Of a DNA stretch of 36,943 nt, positions 10,729-21,500 are shown piece by piece. The notes under the pieces were generated by a model. It did not search any database and had not been told where the DNA came from. It was given only the letters and a program-made list of their open reading frames with translations. Origin of the DNA: Pleurotus djamor. Its lineage: Eukaryota > Basidiomycota > Agaricomycetes > Agaricales > Pleurotaceae. The stretch spans positions 1 through 36,943 of the forward strand of contig JAPEVF010000452.1 of NCBI GenBank assembly GCA_029747585.1. The letters are read 5' to 3'. The first letter of the stretch is position 1. Every line of letters begins with the position of its first letter. The position numbers were made by a program, and so were the translations under genes.

Positions 10729-11568
10729 ATGTTAACTATGCTCTACGCTCCGTCTATCTCTCCCTCTACCACCGACGAGCAGCGCGCCCTCGACGTCATG
10801 GAAAGGGGTAGCGCGACGCCTATGCCGTCCTTCGGTCAAGCCTTTGACATGCTCAACAAAGGGAACTCAGACTCACAATCAACACCCAACATCATGAACA
10901 AGTCGCGGGCGACTTCTTCTCTCCCTTCTGACGAACGCGAAACTACATCGTCTAAACTCCTCGGAACCTTTGGCGGAATCCTCAGTTCAGCCACCCACGC
11001 GTTCCGCTGGCCTCGTATCTCGTCATTGGAACCTCTCGTTAGACAGCCTATTCTCCCACCTCCTTGCTCGTCTACGCCGTCTCAATCTAAAGCTCAGTTC
11101 CGTCACCAGGGCTTGAATAGCATCCTCCAGTATCGCACACCTCCTGTCACCGAATCAATCTCCCTGGTTACCCCTGAAGGCATTCCCGCAGATGGCACCG
11201 TCGTCCTCCCCGGTACTCACGCAACTCCTTCTATCTGCGTCCGTCAACCCACCCAGCGTGACGAGAACGCGGAATTCCAACTACTTCTCGAAGCGTCGGG
11301 AGAATGGCTGAAGACTCTCCCCGAGAATACGCGCTTCGAGGGCAGAAGACCCCAAGAGGACCATCGATCTCTCACGGCGTATACTCTTGTGTACGAGTAC
11401 CCGGACCCTCGACATGAAGGCGAACCGAAATGGCTGATCGAAGCAAGACGTCGGGCTTGGTTGAAGGCTAATCAGTGGCCGGGGAGCTACTCCCAACCGA
11501 TGCGGGTCGCAAGACGATCGAAGACGACGCGAAGTGCTAGCGTGAAGAGCGCCTCCAAGCGGGCGTGA
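10729..11568 (+). CDS. Hypothetical protein, 279 aa, mostly disordered
   Basis: This is a single-exon frame beginning MLTMLYAPSISPSTTDEQRA. The first third is Ser/Thr/Pro-rich and probably disordered. A middle block (LLGTFGGILSSATHAFRWPR) could be a short amphipathic segment. A more ordered part follows around EFQLLLEASGEWLKTLPENTRFEG...YTLVYEYPDP...WLIEARRRAWLKANQWPG. The end is strongly basic (RVARRSKTTRSASVKSASKRA). I do not recognise the family. ATG 10729 is preferred because the frame further upstream would start with GTG and reads like a leader. The long open frame and codon pattern suggest a real gene. Confidence 0.65.
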   Translation: MLTMLYAPSISPSTTDEQRALDVMERGSATPMPSFGQAFDMLNKGNSDSQSTPNIMNKSRATSSLPSDERETTSSKLLGTFGGILSSATHAFRWPRISSLEPLVRQPILPPPCSSTPSQSKAQFRHQGLNSILQYRTPPVTESISLVTPEGIPADGTVVLPGTHATPSICVRQPTQRDENAEFQLLLEASGEWLKTLPENTRFEGRRPQEDHRSLTAYTLVYEYPDPRHEGEPKWLIEARRRAWLKANQWPGSYSQPMRVARRSKTTRSASVKSASKRA

Positions 11569-11865
11569 ACGTGGCTTTGTCTTTGTGGTTGGACTTTCCG
11601 GACTCTTTGGGACTTTTTTCTTCTTACTCTTACGGACATTTGCTACGGACTATGGACTACGGACACGTACTACTTTCTCTTTTCACATTTCAAGTTCTCT
11701 CTCTTGTTCTTGCTTCTCTACTTCGCNTTATTCTTGTTTTTTCTCCTCCTTCCATCTCCTATCTTGTTTAACCTTTCTCCTNCTTTCTTCCTTTGATCGC
11801 CATCGTTCCACCGCTCAGCTTTAACCGTCCCATTGCCAACAGTGTACATCAACTCCTTCCTCGCC
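11569..11865. other. Pyrimidine-rich spacer
   Basis: A stretch very rich in T and C on the plus strand, with Ns at 11727 and 11782. It probably holds the 3' end of the 10729 gene and the promoter and leader of the 11866 gene. No coding frame is supported. Confidence 0.4.
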
Positions 11866-12442
11866 ATGCTCAACGCTCGGCCCTCCACAGTCGCGGCCAA
11901 CCGACAAAACGAACTCGTTGGAAATAACTTCGCTTCTTCCAACGGGAACATGAACGGGAATGTCGGTGTGGACCATCAGTTCAGGGAATACGCGAGCTAT
12001 AATTCTCTGGGGAGCGGTCATGGACACGGTCACCCTAACCAACATCAACATGGGGACCGCCTCGCACTCAACACGAACGTGAATGGTAATGGGACGATAG
12101 CGTCTTTCGGGACGACGATCTCACCGTTCCGCGTTCATGTTCGGACAAGTACGAGGACACATGTGAGTAGTGTGTCGCCGAGTCCGATCGGCGACGATGT
12201 TCGTTCGAATGGAGGAGCGGGTGCGGGAGACGGAGGTGTGAGAGATGTGTGGGTTGGAGACGATTCGAAGTCGAGCGTTGATGTGGACTACGAAAAGGTG
12301 AGTTTGCGGCGGTCCTTTGAACTAGGGCAGCGTTTGGATGGCTGAACGTATCTCTTTTCCATAGGATGGGATACCGATGTCCCCGCTGAATACTCATACG
12401 CTGCATAAAGGAGATGGTCATGGGATACCGTCTGCGTTCTAG
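11866..12442 (+). CDS. Small Asn/Gly/His/Ser-rich hypothetical protein, 169 aa
   Basis: Two exons (11866-12297 and 12365-12442) with a 67-nt intron (donor GTGAGT, acceptor CCATAG) give 169 residues. The protein is low in complexity: NGNMNGNVG, GSGHGHGHPNQHQHG, NTNVNGNG, SVSPSPIGDD and GGAGAGDGG, then an acidic patch (DDSKSSVDVDYEK) before the intron. Such composition is typical of disordered regulatory proteins in fungi, but I do not recognise a family. ATG 11866 follows a pyrimidine-rich leader; the frame upstream of it has only a TTG. It could be one end of a longer gene, since the previous gene ends only 297 nt upstream on the same strand. Confidence 0.5.
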
Positions 12443-13103
12443 CCTCTCCTTCTCGGACTTGTGCTTTACATCCTCTGCTCCTGCTTTATCGTTATTCTGT
12501 CATCTATACTCTTCCTTTTGCTTTCGCTGTTCTCTCTCCCTCATCTATCATATTCGTACTCGTCGGCATCGCCATCAACCTGTTTTTATATCTTCCTTTT
12601 TCGTGCCCGGCTTTCTTGTATAGCGATCCCTTGTACTCCTCCCCTTGTGCCCCTTGTCATCGTTCACCCACATCCCTCATAGTTGTCTGTTGTGTCGATT
12701 AGCCTTAGACTTCTTCTTTCTCCGTGCTTTCTCTTCCTCGCGCTCCTTCACGTCCCGGTCTTCTGCTTCACTACTTAACTACCTGCCGTCTTATTTTCTC
12801 TTTCATCTCTTCCCCCTTTTGTCGGTTACCCAAGGTTGGAGAAGTAAAAGTAAAGTAGAAGTAAAAAAAAGTCCTACCACGTGTACTTACCTAGAGTCTT
12901 CGTTGAAATAAAGTGAAACTACACTACAAGGTCACGAATAATGCTCGTTGGATTCGCTTCATACGTAGCTACCCTTCCTCGCATACGCGGCACATCAAGA
13001 GGCATCCATGTTACTCTATGTACTAATCATCACATCCATATCCGCCCACATATTCGTCAATGTGAAGCTCTTCAAATGGCTCGACAAGTTCGGCCGACCC
13101 CTC
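12443..13103. other. Pyrimidine-rich tail and duplicated 3' flank of F-box gene C
   Basis: To about 12830 the plus strand is very rich in T and C and has no gene. From about 12770 it matches the region 3' of F-box gene D (from about 18525): both have CCGTCTT(A/G)TTTTC, then GGAGAAGTAA..GTAAAGTAGAAGTA, AGAGTCTT and GAATAATGCT. This is the left edge of the large direct duplication. No coding frame is supported. Confidence 0.5.
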
Positions 13104-14686
13104 TCAATTCCATCCCAGCTCTGTATACCTCTTCAAATGCTCCACGTACGAGATCGGAATGTTGGAGTGCAGGATACGCAATTTTAGTCGCTTTCCACAA
13201 TTGTAGTGGTATTGGAAAATGAGGATTAGCCGAGCCCAGTCGTCTAGACTTGACCGATGATCCATGGATATAATGATTCTCTCCAGCTCCGCGTGGATAA
13301 ACGTCCCACTTTGTGGCCCGGATGAAGCTGAGTCTACCGCTGTGATGGATAGTAGAGTAGCTACCGTCCCCACTCGAAGTTCTCTGAGGTGAGGACAGAG
13401 CAGAAGGAAATTTGACCAGGCCAAAGTTTCCTCAACTTTTGTGGGGACATGGATTTCAAGTTTGTGTATCCTTGCAAGCGGGAGTGATTGAACAAGGTTA
13501 ACTCGATCAAGTGTAGATGATGGAATACCGAGATTCAGGTGGAGGATTTCGGTGTCTTCATTGGCAATGTCCTTCACGCGAAGCCTGAGGATGGAAACTT
13601 CACGTTTCTGATTTTCAACGTCGACGCGTACATCGAGGGAAGCAATGTCATGTGAGATATAACGCGCGAGGAAGCCTTGGAGAGGAGCAAAGTCGACCTC
13701 GGGGCTCAATTCATCGTCCAGAGGCATAATGATCAACCGAACGAATTTCACGGCCGGTATTTCCAAAAAAGAGAGCAGTTTCAACTCTCGAAGCCCCTTC
13801 ACTTTGAGGTTGAGGAATGAGAGATTGGGGAGATAGACTGGTATTACACCCGTGACCGAAATAGGCGGATCAGAAGAGATCACCCAAACGTTCACGGTTT
13901 CTATCCGTGGTGTATGTCGGAGAAGGTCGATCACCCATGGTACTGAGAGGTCATTCTCATGCTCCCAGGTCTCAATCCACAAAAGGGTCAAATTCGGCAT
14001 AAGGGAGATGGTTGGAATGAAATTGCTGAGATGCAATGACCGCAGAGAAAGCAGCTCGACCCAGAGCTCCCCATGAAATACATTCATCGGCCCCATCTCT
14101 ATGCAAGCATGCTGCAGCAGGGGAGCTGGTTGCGCGAAGCTTGGACGCAGGAACGAAGAGATGACGACGTTAGGATTGTCGTGGTCGACGTAGATCTCGA
14201 CTTTGACGAATCGTCTCGTCTCTGGCACCAAAATCGAAGCAGTCCTCTCACAGTCTTCGTTGGATGTGTGGCAGTCGCGCGAAAAGTACACAGATAATGG
14301 GCACCCTTGCGCGCGACTTAGCAGCTCGGCACTCCAGCGTGGATGATCAAAGCATATGGTGCTCCAGAGTTGCGGAGTTGCCAGACAAATCTGCCTCCAC
14401 CAAGCACAGACGCTTGCAATATTCAGCAGAGTGTCCTTGATGCTCTTATCGTCCACCGTGGCGAGTCTGAAGAATTCCGCCAAGATCTCGTCCGGGAGCT
14501 GATTTACGGCGGAGTAGGTGTTCCGTCGCTTGAGTAGTCGTCGAATAGCCACTACGTGGTTCTCGATCTCTTCATCGATGAGGCGTTGGGCTTCGACGTT
14601 GGTGGAGATGGCCTATCCATCCAAATTTGGACACGGTCAGTAAGCCCAAGCAAAGTCGGGTTTCAAGTAGGGATGATACTCGCCAT
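13104..14686 (-). CDS. F-box protein C (ATG-only first exon, probable GC-AG intron)
   Basis: The main exon (14612-13104) encodes MAISTNVEAQ...(after a first codon at 14686-14684), with an F-box at about residues 40-90: LPDEILAEFFRLA, IASVCAWWRQICLATPQLWSTI. A leucine-rich tail follows (SLRSLHLSNFIPTISLMPNLTLLWI, LSFLEIPAVKFVRL), ending YTELGWN; 503 residues in all. There is no Met before the F-box in the main exon and a stop lies just upstream (TAG at the acceptor), so a prior exon is needed. Homology with gene D puts it at ATG 14686, followed by GCGAGT, a GC donor; the intron is 71 nt. The sequence before the F-box (EEIENHVVAIRRLLKRRNTYSAVNQ) is shared by D, E and F. The role is presumably SCF substrate adaptor; the target is unknown. 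Confidence 0.8.
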
Positions 14687-15150
14687 CTTTTAAGGGTAAG
14701 TGACTCAAAAAAATTTCGAAGCTTGAATGCGGTAGAGATTGAGGAGAGCGGATGGACGAAAGATGGCAGCGAGGAGAAGAGCGCTCGACGCGGCGCATGG
14801 CGCCGGTTCTCGTAGCATTCTGCCATTTATAACATCCTTCCCACCCAGCGTGACCTGTGAGCAGCCGACTTCGGGGTTCGCCGTCTATTTCAGAAAAAGA
14901 GATGCGACATCGAGTGAGGTAATGACCAAGTAATGACTCGGAATGCTCGTCCCAGCACTCATTGATTGTCCGTCCTACTCAGGGCACATATTTATCCGGT
15001 CGATCCTGTGTGAGAAAGAAAGAGGGAGCTAGAGAGGCATATGGCGCGGATGTACTCGTGGTCGATGCGAACGACGTCCCCGGGAGCTCCTGTGATTCGA
15101 GGAGGTCCCTATGATGTGCCGGGCCTCCGAGGACTGACTGTGAGAACTTT

Positions 15151-15330
15151 TGGGAATANGGGGAATTCAAACCTGCGATTTGGACGTGATTTGGACGCGA
15201 TTTGGGCTTGATTCNANGGATGATTTGGATTTTGATTTGGCTAAAAATTCCCTCCAAATCAAATCCCAGCTTTGATAACCCCACCTTTGGCAGTGATTTC
15301 GACAGATTCGAGGCGGATTTGAAGTAACAG
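15151..15330. repeat. GATTTGG short-repeat patch with inverted partner
   Basis: GATTTGG recurs about five times at roughly 12-nt spacing between about 15177 and 15241. Then CCAAATCAAATCC near 15257-15270 can pair with the last repeats to form a hairpin. Three Ns (15159, 15215, 15217) lie inside. The other copy of the duplication (from about 20850) lacks this patch, so it probably arose or was inserted after the duplication, or was deleted there. Confidence 0.55.
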
Positions 15331-15739
15331 TCGGGTGCTGCCGAGCGGGGCTTCAATACGTCACCCTAGGTCTTGCATCGCTAGTCAGTCCAGTTCCGTC
15401 CATCTTGTTATTCCTCCCACAAAGATACTCAGATGTACCTTCAAACATTTATTCATTATGAAATATATATTTACTGGTACCATGTACATACATTCCTCTC
15501 AGATGGGCAAGAACCTTCTTCAGGGGCTATACAATCCCCGATTCGTTCAGCGCATTCAGCGCCCGTGGCCGAAATCGCGCTTCCAAAGTGCACTTTGCCA
15601 AGAGATGACCAGGGGGGACCAAATCTACCACGGAATCAAGTCCAAATCAATTGCTTTGAACTACCCTAATGGATCACTTACTTACGCCGCAGAGGTTGGT
15701 TGGTTTTGTGACTGTTTCCCCCGATGCATCATAAATATC

Positions 15740-18480
15740 TTGGATGCTCCAAGCGCTTCAAGGACCAACATGAACATAACTGTAGGGCGAGGACAGGACG
15801 AGGACATAGGTCAGTGCTCGCACTACTCTATGGTTTCGACCGTGTACTTACTCAAATCGTCGCAGATCCGACCTCGAAGGATGGTTCGTCGTCGGGGAAG
15901 ACTCTGCGTTGGCCTCACAGGACCGCGTGAGCTTGAGCCTCTGCACAGGTCGTCCACGCGAAGCCACCGCCGCATTCCTCAACCTCATAGCTACCGAAAT
16001 CAACCCCTTCCTATCACCACCACCGCTGTCAATACATTCGTCACCTTCATCCACGATCCACGATCCGCTCAACTCCCTCTTCCATCCCCAGTCACCCCCC
16101 AACACCATATACCTCATTCCTATCAGAGTCCCTTATCTCCCTTACACCTCCTCCCTTTCCTCCCTCCAATGTCATCGTGGCGCAATGCAGCGTAGAGTAT
16201 TTGCGCTACGCGAAGTCGAAATGAACGTGAAGGTTGAAATTTGATCAAACGTTGAGGGTTAGAGGGTATGAGATGGGACTGCGAACTACGCATGATGGCT
16301 GGGATTCGGGAGGTTGGAGGTTGAAAGTATCTGGTTGGTGGTCGATGAAGATGACGACGAATGCGACGTCACTGTATTCCTCAACCTCATCCCTACCGAA
16401 ACCGAGACTCTACCTCCAAATCGAGCAACGGCTTCCTTATGCGCTCCACCGTACGCTGCACTCTTTATACAAATCAACACCTCTGAGGTCCTTTTTCGTC
16501 TTTNCTTCTTTCGTCTGTTATGCTTTCTGACGCTTCTTTCCTCTCTCAGGCTTTCCGATTCTGTCTGCCTGATCCCCTCGCGCATAGGATGGGCTGCGAA
16601 TTGCGGGATGCGGAATGCGGAATGGGTAGGGGACGGTGGATGAAACTATGATGGATGATGGGAACTAGGATGTTGGTGGTCGGAGGGTGGGATTTGGGAG
16701 CGTTGGGAGGTTGGGATGGGAGGTTGGTTCGACGTTTGAGAGGTGGTTGTGGTTGGTAGAAAGTCGGACGATGAAGACGACGACGAAACATACGCGTACT
16801 ACCAGTTCGGTGCTCAGCATGATACTTATCGAAAGGACCTGTCCACCGTGGTCGACAAGGTTAGCCCGCTCCTTCATCGAATCATCAAATTTCAAACCCG
16901 AACGCCTCTCTTGCTCCCAGCGCCATGCTCGGAGGTCCAGGAGCACCGTAGCAAACTCATGCGGCACCACCGAGCTCGTTATACCGTTACCACCGCCGTA
17001 CAACCAAGCTATATCGCTCTTTTTTGCTGTTGGACTCGCTGTCTATCCTGGACATGCTCGACGTCAACACCTTCCTTGTTTGCAAATACAACCACCCGCC
17101 ATACTCGGAAAAGGCGAATCGACATCCTGACTTTTCGAGCTTCAAACTTTGGCTTCTTCGACGCGGGTGACGGAAGCATGAGAGGTCCTGCATTATGATG
17201 TATCCGCTGACGAGGTGGTCGTTGTTGACGTTCCGCTCGTGGTCGACCCCTCTGTGCTATGCCTATCCCACTGTCGAAGTGAAGTTCTTGTTCGCCTACA
17301 TAGGCTCAATAGGAATCGAACAACTTGATGGCTTTGATCGTCGTGGATGGAGGACGCGACGGTTCGGATGTGGAGGGTTTCTGAAGCAGGTCGATGCACT
17401 GCGTGAGGTGATGATGGTGGTGGAGGAGGAGGAAGGAGAGGAATGGCAGCGCGTGCGTTATCATTGCGTACTCTGGTATGTTTCCTTTTGATACCGTGTC
17501 TGCTTTCGTGCTAATGCCTTGCCTTTCTTTCCTTCTTCTTTGGTAACCTTTCCAGGCCTCGGCGATCGCGTGTACACATACATTGGATTGTGTACCCGTC
17601 TTCGCGCAACTCCCGCACCGTCGTGGCCGAGACGTACTCAATTATTTGTGTTTTGTGTGAGTTTTTGTATCCACCATCTCCCTCCCTCTCGTCCTCTCGT
17701 GCCCTTTCATCCTTACTCATCGCTGCCTCCCCTTCGTTTAGCCTTTGACTTGTGACACCACAACAGCCGCACACGCTGCCCGAATGTAGCTGAAGATGGC
17801 TCGACCTTGTCCCTGGACGTGACTGTCAACGGACGATATCTACTAGTGGGATGGGATCGGTGATGAGCGGAGATGGTGGTGGCGGTTGGAAGTTGGAAGT
17901 TGGGAAGGTAATGGGTCATGCCGATGAAGACGACGATGAAGATGGAGTAGCTGTGTTGGGCGGTCGCTCACTGGATATCGCTGGGACGCTCTCAGAGAGT
18001 TGGACACCGTAAACGTTTACCCGCTCCGCCATGTCTGTGGCAATTCTCTGTCCGCTGCTGCCGCTATCTTCGGTATCTTTGCTATCCTCGTCATCGTTGG
18101 CGGGGACGACCTTCGATAGCCCCGAATTATATGGTACGGTCGTTGGAAGTGGGAGGGATCAGGTGAGGGCTGCTGGGGAAATGGAGGGAGGATGGTGATG
18201 AAGATGAAGATGAAGCCGACGCTGAAGATGAAGATGGGGTAGCTGTGCGGAACGTCGAACGTCGAACGGTGGTTGGCTTGACAGCGCTGGGGATCCTCTG
18301 CTGACATGCCCCAACGCCCGTTGAAGTTCCGCTCGACGACTTTTTCCATGGACCTAACCGTCGCCAGACCTGCGGGGAGGGAAAAAGAGGTGGTTTTGGC
18401 TACGGTCGTGGAATGAGCTGCAATGGAAGGGGCGGTGCGTTGGAATAGCGATGAAGATGGGGATGATAATCAAGTATCGA
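15740..18480 (+). pseudogene. Decayed, internally repetitive region upstream of F-box C
   Basis: Short coding-like stretches appear in changing frames: VVDEDDDECDVTVFLNLI (about 16330), KSDDEDDDETYAYYQFG (about 16763) and EVKFLFAYIG...RRFGCGGF (about 17277-17380). Counterparts occur in the second block (about 22210, 23258 and 23340). The motif ATGGG.TGCGAA recurs near 16270 and 16590, and TTCCTCAACCTCAT..CTACCGAAA near 15974 and 16377, so there is also internal duplication. GATGAAGA-type triplet repeats occur near 17920 and 18190-18235. I read this as remains of one or more genes broken by duplication and drift. The original family is not recognised; multiple small exons of a live gene cannot be excluded. 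Confidence 0.35.
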
Positions 18481-18524
18481 TGTCAAACACTGAAAATTGA
18501 GCTGCCTGACACCACCTTTACTTT

Positions 18525-21500
18525 ACTGGTTAGCTACTAGCCGTCTTGTTTTCCTTTTTATCTCCCTCTTTCGTCGGTTACCTTTCCTTGGAGAAGTAAT
18601 AGTAAAGTAGAAGTAGAAAGCCTACTGCGTGTCCTTACTTAGAGTCTTGATTGAAACAAAGTGAGACCACAAGGTTACGAATAATGCTTGTTGGGTTCGC
18701 TTCATACATAGCTACACTTCCTATTACATGCGCCAACTCAAGCTCACTCCATGCTACTCTATGTACTCACTCATCATCGCATCCTTATCCATCCCCTCAT
18801 TCGTCGATGTGAAGCTCTTCAAACGGCTCGACAAGTTCCGCTGACCCTTCTTCATTCCATCCCAGATCTGTGCACCCCTTCAAGTACTCCACGTACGAGA
18901 TTGGAATGTTGGAGTACCAGATACGCAATTCTAGTCGCTTTCCACACTTGTAGTGGTATTGGCATATGCGGATCAATTGAGCCCAATCGCGTGGTGTTGA
19001 CCAAGCGTCTGAACATATGATGATTCGTTCTAGCTCGACAAGGATGAACGCCCCACTTGGTGGTTCGGATGAAATTGAGGGTACCACTGCAATGGATAGA
19101 ATAAGGGCTACTCTGTCCACTTCAAGTTCTCTGAGCTGAGGACAGAGTGCAATCTTCTCCGACCAGGCTAAAATCTCCTCCTCTTTCATCCTGCAAGAAA
19201 TTTGAAGTCTGCGGGTTTGTTTAAGTGGGACTGAGCCAACAAGGTTTACCCGATTCAGCCCAAGTGTTGGAAAATAGAGAGAAAGGGAGCAGAACTCTTC
19301 ACCGGCAGCATCCATCCCATATAGATAGAAGTGGGTAGTGTCGTAGTTATCACCATCAAACATGACAACCTCGAGGGAGGGGATGTCATGGGTTATATAC
19401 CTTGAAAGGAAAGATCGCAGTGGAACAAAGTTTGTCTTGGGGCACGTTTCATCATTCCGAGGCAGAATGGTAAGCCGAACACCTGTCACGGCTGGTATTT
19501 CCAGATAGGAGAGCAGTTTCAGCTCTCTAAACCCCATCATTGTGAGGTCAATGTTCCGGAGATCGGGCACAGAGACCGGCAATGCACCCATGACCACAAA
19601 GGGGACATCGGAGGCGACTACCTGTATGTTGAAGGTCTCTATCCTCGGTGCATTTCGGAGGAGGTCAACTAGCCACGGCACTGACAGTCGATTCCCTTGC
19701 TCCGAGGCGTCTATGTCCAAACGTGTCAAGACTGGCATGGGGGCGGTGGTCATTGGGAGGATGCCGGTGAGTGTCAACGTTTGGAGAGAGTTCAACTCGG
19801 TCCAGAGCGATCCCACCATTTGGCACGGTTTAGAGGGGATGACAATGGAAGCCTCCTCTAGTAGGGGGGCTGTTATCTCGAAGCTTGGACGCAGGAATAA
19901 GGACATGAGGGCGTCCAAATCTTCTTCAGTGTAGCCGCCAATTGAGATGTCGGCGAATCGGCTCGTGTGAGGCACTAAGTTTTGGGCGATCCGCGACAAG
20001 CCCTCTTTGCCCCTGCCATAATCATAATCCCGGAGGTCGACGGCCAATGGACACTGTTTCGAGCGACTTAGCAGCTCGGTACACCAGCGCGGATATTTCA
20101 ACGAGATGGATGTCCATAGCTGGGGGGTATCCAAGCAAATCTGTCTCCACCGAGAGCAGACACTGGCCATGGTCAGCACACTATCTATATCCCCATCATT
20201 AGCAGCTCTGAAGAATGCTGACAACAACTCGTCGGGGAGCTGATCTACGGCGGAGTAGGTGTTCCGTTCCTTGAGTAGTCGACGAACGACAACCATATGA
20301 ACCTCGATCTCTTCATCGATCTCGCGTTGAGCTTCAACGTTGGTGGAGATGGCCTATCCATTCGAATTTCGGACGGTCAATAAATGAGAACAAAGTCGGG
20401 TTCAAGTAAAAGGAATAGAGTAGTGCTGACCATTTCTACTCTATGTAGATCAGCGCCTCAGATTTTTTCGTGGCTTGAATCAAGCTTGAATGTAGCAGAG
20501 ATTGAGGACCAGTTGAGCAGATGAACGCAAGGTGACAACGAAGATGACAGTGCCGAGCAAGCCCACTTCGAAGCTCGAAGTTTATTCTGGAAATGGAGAA
20601 ACGAAGTCGAGTCGAGGCCCGAAAGCTTAACATCTCGTGACTCCTCTTCTTTGCTCGGTTCTGTCTCAGAGCACCTATTCAGCCAGTCCCGTAGACGCGG
20701 GTGTGCAGGAGGAAACTAGGGAAGCTCTTGTCGCCGACGTACGCTGACCTCTGGTTTCTGCTTTCGACGGATGGGAGCCCCTGTGATTCGAGGAGGCTCC
20801 TATGGTCTGCCGAGCCCCCGAGCACTGACTGTGAGAGCTTTTTCCTGACCGTGAGAATGAATCATCGACCCACTATTTTCTTATAATAGAGTACTTGTTC
20901 TCCCATCTCGTTCCTTCAAAATCCAATCAAAATCATCCCATACGTAGCTTGGACGGGTTACCCATCTCCAAGCTTCAAGGACCAACATGAACATAGCTGA
21001 ATGGTCAAGGATATATGTGAGTGCTCGCGCTACTCTATGGTTTCAACCATGTATTTATGCAAAACGCGCCAGATCCGAAGTAATACTTCGAACCATACTT
21101 CGTAAGTATGGTTCGTCTCCGGGAGGAAGACTTTGCGATGGCCTCGTAGGGAGGAATCAAAGGAAACATTCTTCATTCTACTCGAATGCTTGAGTTCGAG
21201 CCTCTGCACACCACACGACGCGCACCTACAGCAACTTGTCGCCAATCTCCCTCTCTCCTCCGGAGGTAGATTGGGGTGCTGGAGGTCGGGGGTTGGGATT
21301 CCAGAGTTGGAACATCAGATCTTAGACGTTGGTACGAGGCTGCTGGGGCTAATACCTCTGGCTGTGGTCACGGCGATGAAGAGCCTCCTCCACCTTCGAT
21401 GCTCACAGCATCAGTTGACGATGAAGATGAAGAAGATCGCTACCTTCCTCTCGTTCGACTCTCGCCTCACGCATGACATCATCCCTGTGAATGCTCGATC

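Larger units (their letters stand above)
12770..17520 (+). repeat. Direct segmental duplication, copy 1 (contains F-box C)
   Basis: This segment holds the 3' flank, gene C, its upstream region and a decayed region. It matches, in the same order and orientation, the segment from about 18525 to 23470. Landmark pairs I could match by eye are: AAGTAAAGTAGAAGTA at about 12848 and 18600; CCTGTGATTCGAGGAGG at about 15089 and 20779; AAGGACCAACATGAACATA at about 15759 and 20978; ACCTGTC(C/G)ACCGTGGTCGAC at about 16836 and 22837. Offsets vary from about 5.2 to 6.0 kb because of later insertions and deletions. The exact edges are not defined here. Confidence 0.65.

Noticed and set aside
15335..16195. 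Plus-strand frame of 286 codons
   Set aside because: Rich in Pro/Ser/His low-complexity sequence, no recognisable domain, and the duplicated block does not preserve the frame.
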